Assembly: GCA_030151885.1 (NCBI GenBank)
Contig: JASLCG010000099.1
Coordinates: forward strand, 1 to 14,524
Source of the DNA: Bacteroides sp.
GTDB lineage: Bacteria > Bacteroidota > Bacteroidia > Bacteroidales > Bacteroidaceae
Direction of reading: 5' to 3'
Length of the DNA: 14,524 nt
Position 1 is the stretch's first letter. Every line of letters begins with the position of its first letter. Of the stretch, positions 1 to 8,199 are shown in pieces. The notes beneath the pieces are model-generated. The model did no database searches. It had not been told where the DNA came from and worked only from the letters and a program-made list of their open reading frames with translations. The position numbers and the translations under genes were made by a program.

Positions 1-37
1 CCAACCGTAACTCCTCCTAATGATTTTCCTGGTTTAA
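1..37 (-). other. Out-of-frame continuation of the discoidin (F5/8C) domain of the preceding gene
   Basis: Read on the minus strand from base 38, the frame one step away from the annotated gene gives V-K-P-G-K-S-L-G-G-V-T-V-G with no stop up to the window edge. The gene's own frame gives a stop at 38-40 and a second one soon after. In discoidin domains of Bacteroidales PUL lipoproteins, the DGD-T-x-x-WH stretch is typically followed by S or T and then a K-P-G-like loop, so this stretch reads as the natural next segment. The real gene therefore probably extends beyond base 1, and the visible stop comes from a frameshift. Confidence 0.6.
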
Positions 38-784
38 CTAATGCCATACAAGTTTTGTATCTCCATCTAATATCAGGTCAGGGCTTCCACCTACAGCATT
101 ATCTTTAAAGTATGGATGCGATGCTGTAACCGACCAATTTGTACGCTCCATATATTCAAATTCTGCCTTACGAACTTTAATAGTCAGCGTATTTGTTATG
201 TTACTACCATCAGTAGATCTTATGCTGATGGTAACATCTCCCTCTTGCAATACTTCGACCATACCCTCTTGATTTACTATAGCAATATTCATATCGCTTG
301 ATTCGTATTTCAGTAGAGGGTTGTTGGTCTTCTCGGGCAATACGGTAATGACCTCTGATAGGTTAATGGTATTACCAACCTCGGTATAAAGCTCTTTGTA
401 CTCCTTAGGTATTACAACTTCCTCTACTTTAAAGATGTGTTGATTAACCTTTACAACAGCACTTGCCCACAGGTCGGTATTGTTGGTGGCTACTACATTT
501 AAAATAGCCTCTCCAACCCCGTTAGGAGTAATTATACCTTGTTCAGAAACATCGAACACCTCTTTATCATTACTTATAAAAGTATATTGGTACTGCTCCT
601 TATCGATTGCCTCTGTAGGCAGAGCTATAACCTCTAGTTGGAGACTACCTTCGGTGGTTAGTTCAAAACGGTTGTTTTCTGTGTTTAGTTTAATCTCTTG
701 CACCAAGATGGGCAAGGTTTCGTTATCGTCACTGCATGCAACACAGAGTACAATTATTGCGATTAGTTTATAGATCTGTTTCAT
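38..784 (-). CDS. BIG_2 / discoidin-domain surface lipoprotein, apparently frameshifted
   Basis: This is a predicted glycan- or substrate-binding lipoprotein with no visible catalytic domain. The N-terminus is a short hydrophobic signal ending in the lipobox L-C-V-A-C (Cys17), followed by S-D-D-N-E, which fits a Bacteroidota surface-export signal. Two bacterial Ig-like group 2 (BIG_2) domains follow, at about residues 28-113 and 118-206, each with the V-V-A-T-N or I-S-I-R-S-T-D-G type ending strands. From about residue 212 (T-N-W-S-V-T-A-S-H) a discoidin/F5-8C domain begins and runs through L-D-G-D-T to W-H, where the frame stops after 248 residues, only about 35 residues into a domain of roughly 130. 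The start lies 3 bp after the stop of the M60 gene, so the two are co-transcribed and probably translationally coupled. The truncation looks like a 1-nt deletion. A sequencing error, a recent pseudogene and phase-type variation are all possible. Confidence 0.8.
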   Translation of the reverse strand: MKQIYKLIAIIVLCVACSDDNETLPILVQEIKLNTENNRFELTTEGSLQLEVIALPTEAIDKEQYQYTFISNDKEVFDVSEQGIITPNGVGEAILNVVATNNTDLWASAVVKVNQHIFKVEEVVIPKEYKELYTEVGNTINLSEVITVLPEKTNNPLLKYESSDMNIAIVNQEGMVEVLQEGDVTISIRSTDGSNITNTLTIKVRKAEFEYMERTNWSVTASHPYFKDNAVGGSPDLILDGDTKLVWH

Positions 785-787
785 AAT

Positions 788-3082
788 TTATTTATAGTTA
801 GCGATGTTGGTCTCATCAATTAGGTGAATATTATCGTGTGGCATTTTATAATTGGCAGCCTCTACCTCTTTAATTACAGCATCAATTTGCTCTTGGGTAA
901 TCTTGAATCTCTTAACCCCATAGTCATTTAACTCACGATCTACTGGTCTTAAGAATCCCCATTTTTCAAAGAAGTCTAGTAAATTATATCCCGATATTCT
1001 ACACACCTGTTTCACAAACTCTAGTTGAATAATACCTTGGGTTACTACCGATGTATCTAAGTCGTCAGTAACTCTATAATGCTCGTATAGATCTTTGTAG
1101 AACGAATCTTGTCCACAAGCATCCATCAGGTATAACTTAAGCTGCCAGAAGGGAACCAATTTGTAGTAAAACTCATTTGAAAGGTTGTTTAAACTGTGAG
1201 GCTCTTTGGTATCTACAATTTTTTCACGTGCTTGTTGGTAGATGTTATCGGCCAATATTTTAGCCTTTTGCCCAAACTGTGTCTGCACATACATAGCCAA
1301 TATGTTATTGGTAACCTCGGTTGTACCAGTCCATTTTAGCCCTGGCCTTGTTTGATTGATATGTCCTACTTCATGTCCAGGCCCCCATATTCTTGTAGCA
1401 AACTTAGTTGGGTCGCAAAACACCTCAGCAAAACTATCTCTTGCATAGAAAGTGTGATTCCTAGCAGCTGCAGTACCACTTGCGTAATTAATATGGAAAT
1501 AGAGTCTATTGTTAAACATTTTATCGTACTTCTCTAATCCCATAAATTGTTGTTCCAGTAGAACTAATTTATCTACATTATTAATGATGGTAAGAATATC
1601 TTTTGTTTGGAACGATTTATAATCTTCTACAGCCCAGGTTACGTGTGCATACTTACCAAGTACGTCTATTTCAGTAAATTTAGCTTGATCAATTAGCTTA
1701 ACCCAATCGTCATTACTCTGCTTAGTAGCGTCAAAGTAGCCGTTCACTTTGCCAAATATAAAGTGGATAGGAATGCTCTTATCCTCTATTTTCTTCAGTT
1801 CTTTCTTATCAGTAGTTACTAAAGGCACATGCTCTTTTACGTGGTATAGTAGGTAACCAAGTCCACCATCCGTAATGTTTATTTTGTTCAGTCCCTCTTT
1901 AAGTAGGTATGTTTTGCTTTTGTTGTAGCCTAGCATTAAGTCTTGTACAACAAGCGAAACGGCATTTCCATGGGTATCTCCTACGGCAATTGTAACCTTA
2001 TCATTCTCTTCAAAATAGATGCCTGTAGGGTTGTCTCTTAAGCTATATTGCTCTGTTTTATTGATTTGAGCCATAACCGAAGGGTGCTGATAGGGGCGGA
2101 AACTAGCTACTCTGTAGGTTTTGTTATACTCCTTATTTAAAAGTTGGGTAGCCAATGTTTTCATCTCTGTATCTGGTATGTGTGCCAACTCCTTCTCGGT
2201 AATGTTTTCTTTTAGTTCAGAGAAAATAGGATCTTGGAATATAGCAGTATAATCAAACTTATGCTCGTTCATTTGAAAGAATTCCATCTCTGCACAGCTT
2301 ACTCTGTTATTTAGTGCGCTGTATATTTCGAATTTTACTTTAGCAGGATTCTTTACAGCAGCATCTAATTTAACCGTATTTGGCGTAAATATATCGGCTT
2401 CATCTCTTGTAATATGAGCTACTTCTGTGTACTTATTAGGGTTGTCTGTAGTGCTGATAAATACTTTGTATTCAATAAATGAGCCCCATTTATTGCCCGA
2501 ATCAGTTCTAGGATGATAGACAAAATAGTCTATAGTTGCTGTGTTTTTAGCAAGTGTGTACTCCATTTCGAAAGGCCACTCTTTAATCTCTCCAAACTTG
2601 GAGTTAAAGTAAGACTGATAATCTTGGTCGTAGGTGTATTTTATGCCCCTATCTTCCTTTTCAGTCTCTTCTGATGTTGCTGTAGCATGTTCTATTTTGA
2701 TAAGAATATCTTCCGATCCTGTTGATTTTTCTTGGCTTATTCCAATCTGCCTTTTAATACCATCAAAACGGATGGTTAAAACTGTGGCACGTGGTTGCTC
2801 AAAATAGTTGGGCTGAGTGGTAACTTGAATTTTATTTTCAACAAGTTTTACCTCACACCACTCCAATTCGGTTTGGTCTAACTCTAAAACGATGTCTTGA
2901 AAATCTTCCTGTATGTTAGTATACAAGGCAATCTCTTTAGTCTCTCCAATCGCTTTAAATTCAAGCTTTTTGGTTGGTAAGATAAAGAAAATGTCGTCTG
3001 TCTGTGTCTCATCACTATCGCTACAAGCGGCGAAAGAGAGTGCAGTCAAAAACAACATGGAATAGATAAAAAAGTGTTTCAT
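788..3082 (-). CDS. BACON / M60-family (enhancin-like) zinc metallopeptidase lipoprotein
   Basis: This is a predicted surface protease of family M60, whose characterized members cut glycoproteins such as mucins, often next to O-glycans. The signal ends in L-S-F-A-A-C (Cys20) followed by S-D-S-D-E, which suggests outer-surface display. Domains in order: BACON, about 33-116; a galactose-binding-like (F5/8C or CBM32-type) beta-sandwich, about 126-268; an M60 accessory beta region from about 315; and the catalytic region, about 490-650. The zinc motif is H570-E571-V-G-H574, with E589 fifteen residues after the second His, which matches HExxH-(8-28)-E. BACON plus galactose-binding plus M60 resembles known Bacteroides mucin-active M60 proteins. 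The 764-residue length is normal and no catalytic residue is missing. It lies 109 bp after susD, behind a hairpin, and 3 bp before the BIG_2/discoidin gene. The family is certain; the substrate is unknown. Confidence 0.93.
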   Translation of the reverse strand: MKHFFIYSMLFLTALSFAACSDSDETQTDDIFFILPTKKLEFKAIGETKEIALYTNIQEDFQDIVLELDQTELEWCEVKLVENKIQVTTQPNYFEQPRATVLTIRFDGIKRQIGISQEKSTGSEDILIKIEHATATSEETEKEDRGIKYTYDQDYQSYFNSKFGEIKEWPFEMEYTLAKNTATIDYFVYHPRTDSGNKWGSFIEYKVFISTTDNPNKYTEVAHITRDEADIFTPNTVKLDAAVKNPAKVKFEIYSALNNRVSCAEMEFFQMNEHKFDYTAIFQDPIFSELKENITEKELAHIPDTEMKTLATQLLNKEYNKTYRVASFRPYQHPSVMAQINKTEQYSLRDNPTGIYFEENDKVTIAVGDTHGNAVSLVVQDLMLGYNKSKTYLLKEGLNKINITDGGLGYLLYHVKEHVPLVTTDKKELKKIEDKSIPIHFIFGKVNGYFDATKQSNDDWVKLIDQAKFTEIDVLGKYAHVTWAVEDYKSFQTKDILTIINNVDKLVLLEQQFMGLEKYDKMFNNRLYFHINYASGTAAARNHTFYARDSFAEVFCDPTKFATRIWGPGHEVGHINQTRPGLKWTGTTEVTNNILAMYVQTQFGQKAKILADNIYQQAREKIVDTKEPHSLNNLSNEFYYKLVPFWQLKLYLMDACGQDSFYKDLYEHYRVTDDLDTSVVTQGIIQLEFVKQVCRISGYNLLDFFEKWGFLRPVDRELNDYGVKRFKITQEQIDAVIKEVEAANYKMPHDNIHLIDETNIANYK

Positions 3083-3103
3083 ACAATTGATATTTTTAAG
3101 GTT

Positions 3104-3156
3104 AAAAAAATAATAAAAGCAAGCACCCTTGTTACAACATCTGTAATAAGGGTGCT
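3104..3156 (-). terminator. Hairpin plus U-rich tail after susD; intra-operon terminator or attenuator
   Basis: The arms are 3122-3135 and 3143-3156, a 14-bp stem whose only irregularity is one G/T position, around a 7-nt loop. In the direction of the operon (minus strand) the stem is followed by T-G-C and then a T-rich run down to about 3104, as in an intrinsic terminator. It starts 35 bp after the susD stop codon. No convincing promoter fits in the 38 bp between it and the M60 start, so partial read-through is the likely way the last two genes are expressed. It could equally act as a 3' stabilizer of the susCD message. Confidence 0.72.
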
Positions 3157-3191
3157 TTTAGATAGATTAAGGTTTATAGCACCTTCCTAGT

Positions 3192-5027
3192 TTAGTTAGA
3201 TTTATCCCAAGGTTCAATATTTGTTTCAGCCCCTTGGTATCCCTTGTTTTGATTAATATGACCCTCTACATTAGCAGAAATTGCCGTTTCTGGTATTGGC
3301 CATAATACATGGTAGGGAGCCATTGTATAGGTGTTTCCTTTTAATGTAGTAACTCCTTTGTTATAGAAGTCAGTAACAAGAGTGATGTGGTCGAAGAAAA
3401 AGTTTTTCGTATCAAACTCTTCCATTTTATATGTCTTGCCATTGTAGGCTGTTTTGCCAGTCTCTGCATAGATGTATGCAATTCTAGTCAGCTCTGTTTT
3501 TCTAGGCTCTTCGTAAAACAACTCTCTAGCTCTTTCGTCTAGTATGGTTCTCATTGTAATTTCGCTTGGTGCAACAGCAGCAGCTTGAGCCCTCTCTCTT
3601 ATCTTATTTAGATCTTCTGCAGCCTTATCTAGTTGGTTAAGCCATACATAAGCTTCGGCTCTTAATAGATAAGTTTCTGCCAATCTAAATACGTACCAAT
3701 CTCCATTTCCACCTCTCCAACGAGCCGGCTTTTGGTCGGGCACATTAACTTTGTAATTAGGCCATGCATACCAGTCACGAATTGTATCAGAGCATAGTGT
3801 TTCCCCCTTTTTAAGCTTTTTACCATACCATTCAGTCCCTTTTAAATCAGGATTGTTGTAGGTTAAATCCTCCATATCCATCCAGTTACCAGACTTACGG
3901 TCGTGTCTTAAATCAGTATCATCTAGCGTCCATATCATATTGGTGTGATACCAAGTGTTTCTAAGAGTTCCTATGCCACGTCCATACTCTACTAGATAAG
4001 GGTTTTTAGACTCGTTATTGTCTATAAATGCAGGTTTTCCGTTAGGAGTTTTAAGCTGATTCGATGCCGAGTACCAAGGCACAGTATTTCTCATTATCTC
4101 TAAACCTGTAGGTGTTGCAGCCTCAGTATCGAACTTATCTAATACGATGTACAATACCTCTTTGTTTTCGGGTAGAGCTTTGTTATCTGTCCAGTGTAGG
4201 TCAAAAATAACGTTCTTAGTTTCGTCACTCTTTTTTACACCAAACCTTTCGGTCATTAGTTGGTGATAACCTCCGTCAATAACTTTTGAAGCCGATGCAA
4301 CAGCGTCTTCAAACTCACCCAATGCAAGGTTTATTTTAGTTAGCAAGTGGTATGCTGCCCCTTGTCCTACTTTACCTAACATTGGTTGCTCTGGTAAGAA
4401 CGCTGCATATTCGTCTAGGTTCTTTTTCATGAGCTTTAAGATAACCTCACGTTTAGTTGTGAAGAAGTCGAATCTAGGAGTTGTTACTTCAGTAGTAATT
4501 AATGGAACATCTCCGAACTGATGCACCAATCGGTAATATCTCCATGCTCTATGGAAGAATGCTTCTGCATATATTTCGTTCTTCTGGGCATCAGATTCGT
4601 AGCTAGCCGCACCAGCTCTACTGATGATTGTATTGGCATCTTTAATTCCTTTATACAACGACTTCCAGTAGAACTGGCATCTAGCCGCATTTGCAGCCGA
4701 GTTTAGGTTGGCACTTGGAATAATCTGTCTAATTAAGTCTTGTGGCGGATTGTTACTATCCGTCATTCCGTTTACAGCTACATCCGAGAATACCAGTTCT
4801 GTAAGTAGTGCAGGTGGAGCCGAGAATGCAGTAGGGTAGTATTCCAGATATCTCACGTCTCTGTTAAGCATATCTGTACCCGCTTTTAATCCTCTGTAGT
4901 TAATAAACGCATTTTCGGGAGTATAGAATGATAATGGTTTTGGGCTTAGCCAGTCTGAGCACCCAGCCGTTGTTCCTAGAACCGCAGCAAGAGCGATGCT
5001 TTTTATAATATATTTAAATTTTGACAT
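3192..5027 (-). CDS. susD: SusD/RagB-family outer-membrane nutrient-binding lipoprotein
   Basis: This protein forms the surface lid of the SusC transporter, captures glycan or glycopeptide ligands and delivers them into the barrel. The signal ends in T-T-A-G-C (Cys23) followed by S-D-W-L, the usual start of a SusD. The N-terminal part has the family pattern L-S-P-K-P-L followed by an early helix. The helical TPR-like core includes F-F-H-R-A-W-R-Y-Y-R-L with Q-F-G-D-V-P-L. The late part has F-R-L-A-E-T-Y-L-L-R-A-E-A and then L-N-K-I-R-E-R-A, the hallmark SusD segment. The length of 611 residues is within the family range. It starts 10 bp after susC with no Shine-Dalgarno sequence, as is normal in this phylum, so the two form a tight pair. 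Ligand specificity cannot be read from the sequence; the symbol denotes the family only. Confidence 0.96.
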   Translation of the reverse strand: MSKFKYIIKSIALAAVLGTTAGCSDWLSPKPLSFYTPENAFINYRGLKAGTDMLNRDVRYLEYYPTAFSAPPALLTELVFSDVAVNGMTDSNNPPQDLIRQIIPSANLNSAANAARCQFYWKSLYKGIKDANTIISRAGAASYESDAQKNEIYAEAFFHRAWRYYRLVHQFGDVPLITTEVTTPRFDFFTTKREVILKLMKKNLDEYAAFLPEQPMLGKVGQGAAYHLLTKINLALGEFEDAVASASKVIDGGYHQLMTERFGVKKSDETKNVIFDLHWTDNKALPENKEVLYIVLDKFDTEAATPTGLEIMRNTVPWYSASNQLKTPNGKPAFIDNNESKNPYLVEYGRGIGTLRNTWYHTNMIWTLDDTDLRHDRKSGNWMDMEDLTYNNPDLKGTEWYGKKLKKGETLCSDTIRDWYAWPNYKVNVPDQKPARWRGGNGDWYVFRLAETYLLRAEAYVWLNQLDKAAEDLNKIRERAQAAAVAPSEITMRTILDERARELFYEEPRKTELTRIAYIYAETGKTAYNGKTYKMEEFDTKNFFFDHITLVTDFYNKGVTTLKGNTYTMAPYHVLWPIPETAISANVEGHINQNKGYQGAETNIEPWDKSN

Positions 5028-5037
5028 GATAGCAGTT

Positions 5038-8000
5038 TTATAAAGTTACGTTTAAACCAAAATATACGCTTCTAGGAGTGTTTCCTCCACTGTTTTCAGG
5101 ATCTTCACCTGGCCAGTTACTTATGTAGGTTAAGTTCTTCAGCGTAAGGTTTACATTTAAAGCTTGGATGTTTAAAGGCTTAATGATTGATTTAGGAAAT
5201 TGATAACCTATAGATACATTTTCTAACCTAACAAAGTCAGCTTTTCTCCATACGTTAAATCCAACCGGAGATTTAGCACTCAATCTTGCATAGTTGTTCG
5301 ATCTATTTTCTGGAGTCCAATATCCGTTCTTAATTTGATTTGTTGTGTTTAACAACGCTCCATCATTTTTAGCTCTATTGAACGCTTTGTATTGTCCTAG
5401 GTAAGAGTAGATATTGAATGAGAGTGTGATGTTCTTAAACAATGTAAAAGAGTTTCTTAAACTTAATCTTACTTTAGGCACTTTAGAACCTTGGAAAACC
5501 TTGTCTTTATTGCTAAAGCTGTTGCTACCATCGGTATCTTGTAATTTAAAGTCTCCAGGGAATTGTCCATACTTTTTCGCCTCTTCTGCTTCCTCTTCTT
5601 GCCATACGCCGTTAATTTTATAGTCCCAAATAACGTCCATTGACTTTCCAATGAATCTTTGATTTGATATGTCATCAGCCTCTCTTTGACCAATTGCTAC
5701 ACCATTCTCGTCAAAGATTGTTTCCATTAATCCGTATAACCTTTTAATTTTATTCTTGTTGTAAGAGAGTCCGAAGTTGGTGTTCCAATCAAAGTTATCT
5801 CTTTTGAAGTTTACGCTGTTTAGCGTCATTTCAAAACCTGTATTTTGAATTTCTCCAATGTTACTGATTACACTCGAATAGCCTGTAATATCAGGAAGGA
5901 TTCTGTTAACAATAAGGTCTTTTGTATTCTTTTTGTAGAGATCAAAACTACCAGTAATTCTGTTATTTAGAATAGCGTAATCAACACCTAAGTTGTAAGA
6001 GTCAGTCGATTCCCACTTAAGGTCTTTATTTGCCATTCTGTATGCGTAGTAAGTATTGATGTTGGTAGTCTCTCCTGTAATAGGGTCAACGTAGTAGTAT
6101 TTTCTAGGGTCTAGCATCATTAAAGCATCGTACATACCTACATCTCTATTTCCGTTTTTACCCCACGAAAAACGTAACTTACCGTAGTTAAACCAACTGT
6201 CGTTATTGAAGAAGTTCTCTTCCGAGAATACCCAGCCCACTGCCAATGAAGGGAAGTTTGCTCTTGGATTGTTTGTTCCAAAAGCAGAGTAACCATCTCT
6301 TCTAACGGTTGCTGTAACCAGGTATTTGTTGTCGTAAACGTAGTGGAATCTAGACATCAATGCATCTCCTGTTCTTACGTTATCGTTGCTGGTTACTTTT
6401 GGAGAAGTACCCCATTCTATACCACCAGGTCCAAGAACGTCGCTAGGTAAGAAAGCACTGTTTGTAATTTTGTCGGACCAGTTTTTAAGCTGTTCCCAGT
6501 TCATAAGGAATGTAAAGTCTAATGCATGCTTGCCATAGGTTTTATTCCATTTGAAAGTGTTATCCCATTGCCAGAAGAACTGTTTGCTATTTGAACGAAC
6601 AGCAGTATCCGAAATAGTTTCCCACAGTGGGTGTTCGGACGATTTATGATTCATGTAGTTTGTCCATTGGAATCTAGGAGCATAGGTTGACTGGATAGAG
6701 AATCCGTATGGCAAGTTAACCCTTAAATACAACGATGCATTTAAGTTGTTAATGTCATTTCTTCTTTTAGTGTAATGTTCGTCAATCAGTGGATTGTATT
6801 GGTTGTTATTGTCGTTTACGTAGAAAGTGTAGTTGCCTTTTTCATCGTACACATTACCGTATGGCGATGCAGTTCTGTAGCCAGTTCCACCAACACCTAC
6901 ATAACCCTCATCTCTAGCAGTAAATTGTGTGTTAATACCGTAGGTAATGTATTTAGTTGCTTTACTCTCTAGGTTTAATCGAGCTCTAATAGCAGAGTAT
7001 CCGCTACCACGCACATTGCCCTCATTCTTAACGTAGTTGATCGAGGTGTAGTAACTAGTTTCGTCTCTTTTTCCCGATACACTTAAAGCATAGTCTTGTT
7101 GTAGGGCAGTATGGTAAGTGAGTTTTTCCCAATCAACAACGTTGTTGTTCAGGTAGTTGTTAATCTCGATAGGAGATAGTTGCAATCTAGTTAACCAGGT
7201 TGTTGTAGGGTCGTCTGACGAACCATCTAACGCCAACCAATTCTCTAAGTCGGTATTGTTGTCGAAAGAAGATGGATCTCTAAAGTAGTCTTTATCAAAT
7301 TTATCAGAATATCTATTCTGAGCCTCCATAACATCGTTACGGTATTTAATATACTCTTTTCCTTTGTAAGTATGAGGCAGAGAGTTTCTGAAAGAGGAGC
7401 CAATTGTAGTGCTAAATTTGATAGTTGGTTTTCCCTCTTTACCCTTTTTTGTTGTTACTAATATTACACCATTAGCAGCCTTTGCCCCATAAACAGCAGC
7501 CGAACTGGCATCTTTAAGCACGTCAATTCGCTCAACGTCGTCTGGGTTAATATCAGTAAGCTCACCGTAATAGATAACTCCGTCTAATACTAGTAATGGC
7601 TCATTATTATCTCTAAAGCTATTTTTTCCACGAATTAGCATTCCAGAAGCATTTCCCTTTGCTGTGGTAGATATTCCCATAGACAGTCCAGGTATGCCTG
7701 TTCTAATCATGTCTTGAATTGTTTTGGGTTGCTCTTTTGCAAGGTCTTCTGCATTTACCATTCCGATAGCACCAGTTAAATCTTTCTTCTTCATGGTGCC
7801 GTATCCAACTACTACAATTTCGTCTAGTAGTTCAGATTTTTCGTTTAGTGTGATGTTAATTACCTTCTTATTTCCAACAACAACTTCTTGCTTGTTGAAA
7901 CCGATATAAGAAAATATTAATACAGCTTTAGAATCAGGTACATCTATAGAAAAACGACCATCAATGTCGGAAAGCGTACCTTGTGTTGTGTTTTTTATGC

Positions 8001-8166
8001 TGACTGTAACTCCTGGAAGAGGATCTTTTGTAACATCCACAATTGTTCCAGTAATTGTAGTCTGCGCTAATGCCATCCCTACACAGACAAAAAATAGGGA
8101 GATTACCAGCCAGAATCTTCGATGATTCTGGTTGGCAATAGCTTGTTTAAAATTCATGTTTTTCAT
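5038..8166 (-). CDS. susC: SusC/RagA-family TonB-dependent outer-membrane transporter
   Basis: This is a 22-strand-type barrel that imports oligosaccharides or glycopeptides, energized by TonB and gated by SusD. The signal peptide ends near M-A-L-A|Q (residue 34). A carboxypeptidase-regulatory-like domain follows (about 35-110), then a TonB-box-like D-E-I-V-V-V-G-Y-G (about 115-123), the plug with L-V-L-D-G-V-I-Y and D-V-E-R-I-D-V-L-K-D-A-S-S-A-A-V-Y-G-A, and the barrel to F-G-L-N-V-T-L at the C-terminus. The length of 1042 residues is normal. There is no STN domain between the signal peptide and the CarboxypepD_reg-like domain, so this SusC is not built to signal to a FecR/ECF pair, which agrees with control by the hybrid two-component system. 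It lies 33 bp after the GH105 gene and 10 bp before susD. A Met at residue 4 is an alternative start, but the first Met gives a better basic N-region. Confidence 0.96.
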   Translation of the reverse strand: MKNMNFKQAIANQNHRRFWLVISLFFVCVGMALAQTTITGTIVDVTKDPLPGVTVSIKNTTQGTLSDIDGRFSIDVPDSKAVLIFSYIGFNKQEVVVGNKKVINITLNEKSELLDEIVVVGYGTMKKKDLTGAIGMVNAEDLAKEQPKTIQDMIRTGIPGLSMGISTTAKGNASGMLIRGKNSFRDNNEPLLVLDGVIYYGELTDINPDDVERIDVLKDASSAAVYGAKAANGVILVTTKKGKEGKPTIKFSTTIGSSFRNSLPHTYKGKEYIKYRNDVMEAQNRYSDKFDKDYFRDPSSFDNNTDLENWLALDGSSDDPTTTWLTRLQLSPIEINNYLNNNVVDWEKLTYHTALQQDYALSVSGKRDETSYYTSINYVKNEGNVRGSGYSAIRARLNLESKATKYITYGINTQFTARDEGYVGVGGTGYRTASPYGNVYDEKGNYTFYVNDNNNQYNPLIDEHYTKRRNDINNLNASLYLRVNLPYGFSIQSTYAPRFQWTNYMNHKSSEHPLWETISDTAVRSNSKQFFWQWDNTFKWNKTYGKHALDFTFLMNWEQLKNWSDKITNSAFLPSDVLGPGGIEWGTSPKVTSNDNVRTGDALMSRFHYVYDNKYLVTATVRRDGYSAFGTNNPRANFPSLAVGWVFSEENFFNNDSWFNYGKLRFSWGKNGNRDVGMYDALMMLDPRKYYYVDPITGETTNINTYYAYRMANKDLKWESTDSYNLGVDYAILNNRITGSFDLYKKNTKDLIVNRILPDITGYSSVISNIGEIQNTGFEMTLNSVNFKRDNFDWNTNFGLSYNKNKIKRLYGLMETIFDENGVAIGQREADDISNQRFIGKSMDVIWDYKINGVWQEEEAEEAKKYGQFPGDFKLQDTDGSNSFSNKDKVFQGSKVPKVRLSLRNSFTLFKNITLSFNIYSYLGQYKAFNRAKNDGALLNTTNQIKNGYWTPENRSNNYARLSAKSPVGFNVWRKADFVRLENVSIGYQFPKSIIKPLNIQALNVNLTLKNLTYISNWPGEDPENSGGNTPRSVYFGLNVTL

Positions 8167-8199
8167 AAAATATTAGTTTATAATTTAGATAGAATGGGG

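Noticed and set aside
32..37. TTAAAC, resembling part of a known -1 ribosomal slippery site, near the broken discoidin frame
   Set aside because: It lies after the stop codon in the reading direction, so ribosomes would terminate before reaching it. No slippery heptamer precedes the stop.
480..773. A 97-codon plus-strand reading frame opposite the BIG_2 lipoprotein
   Set aside because: It is a shadow of the signal peptide and first Ig-like domain on the other strand, Ser-rich with no domain.
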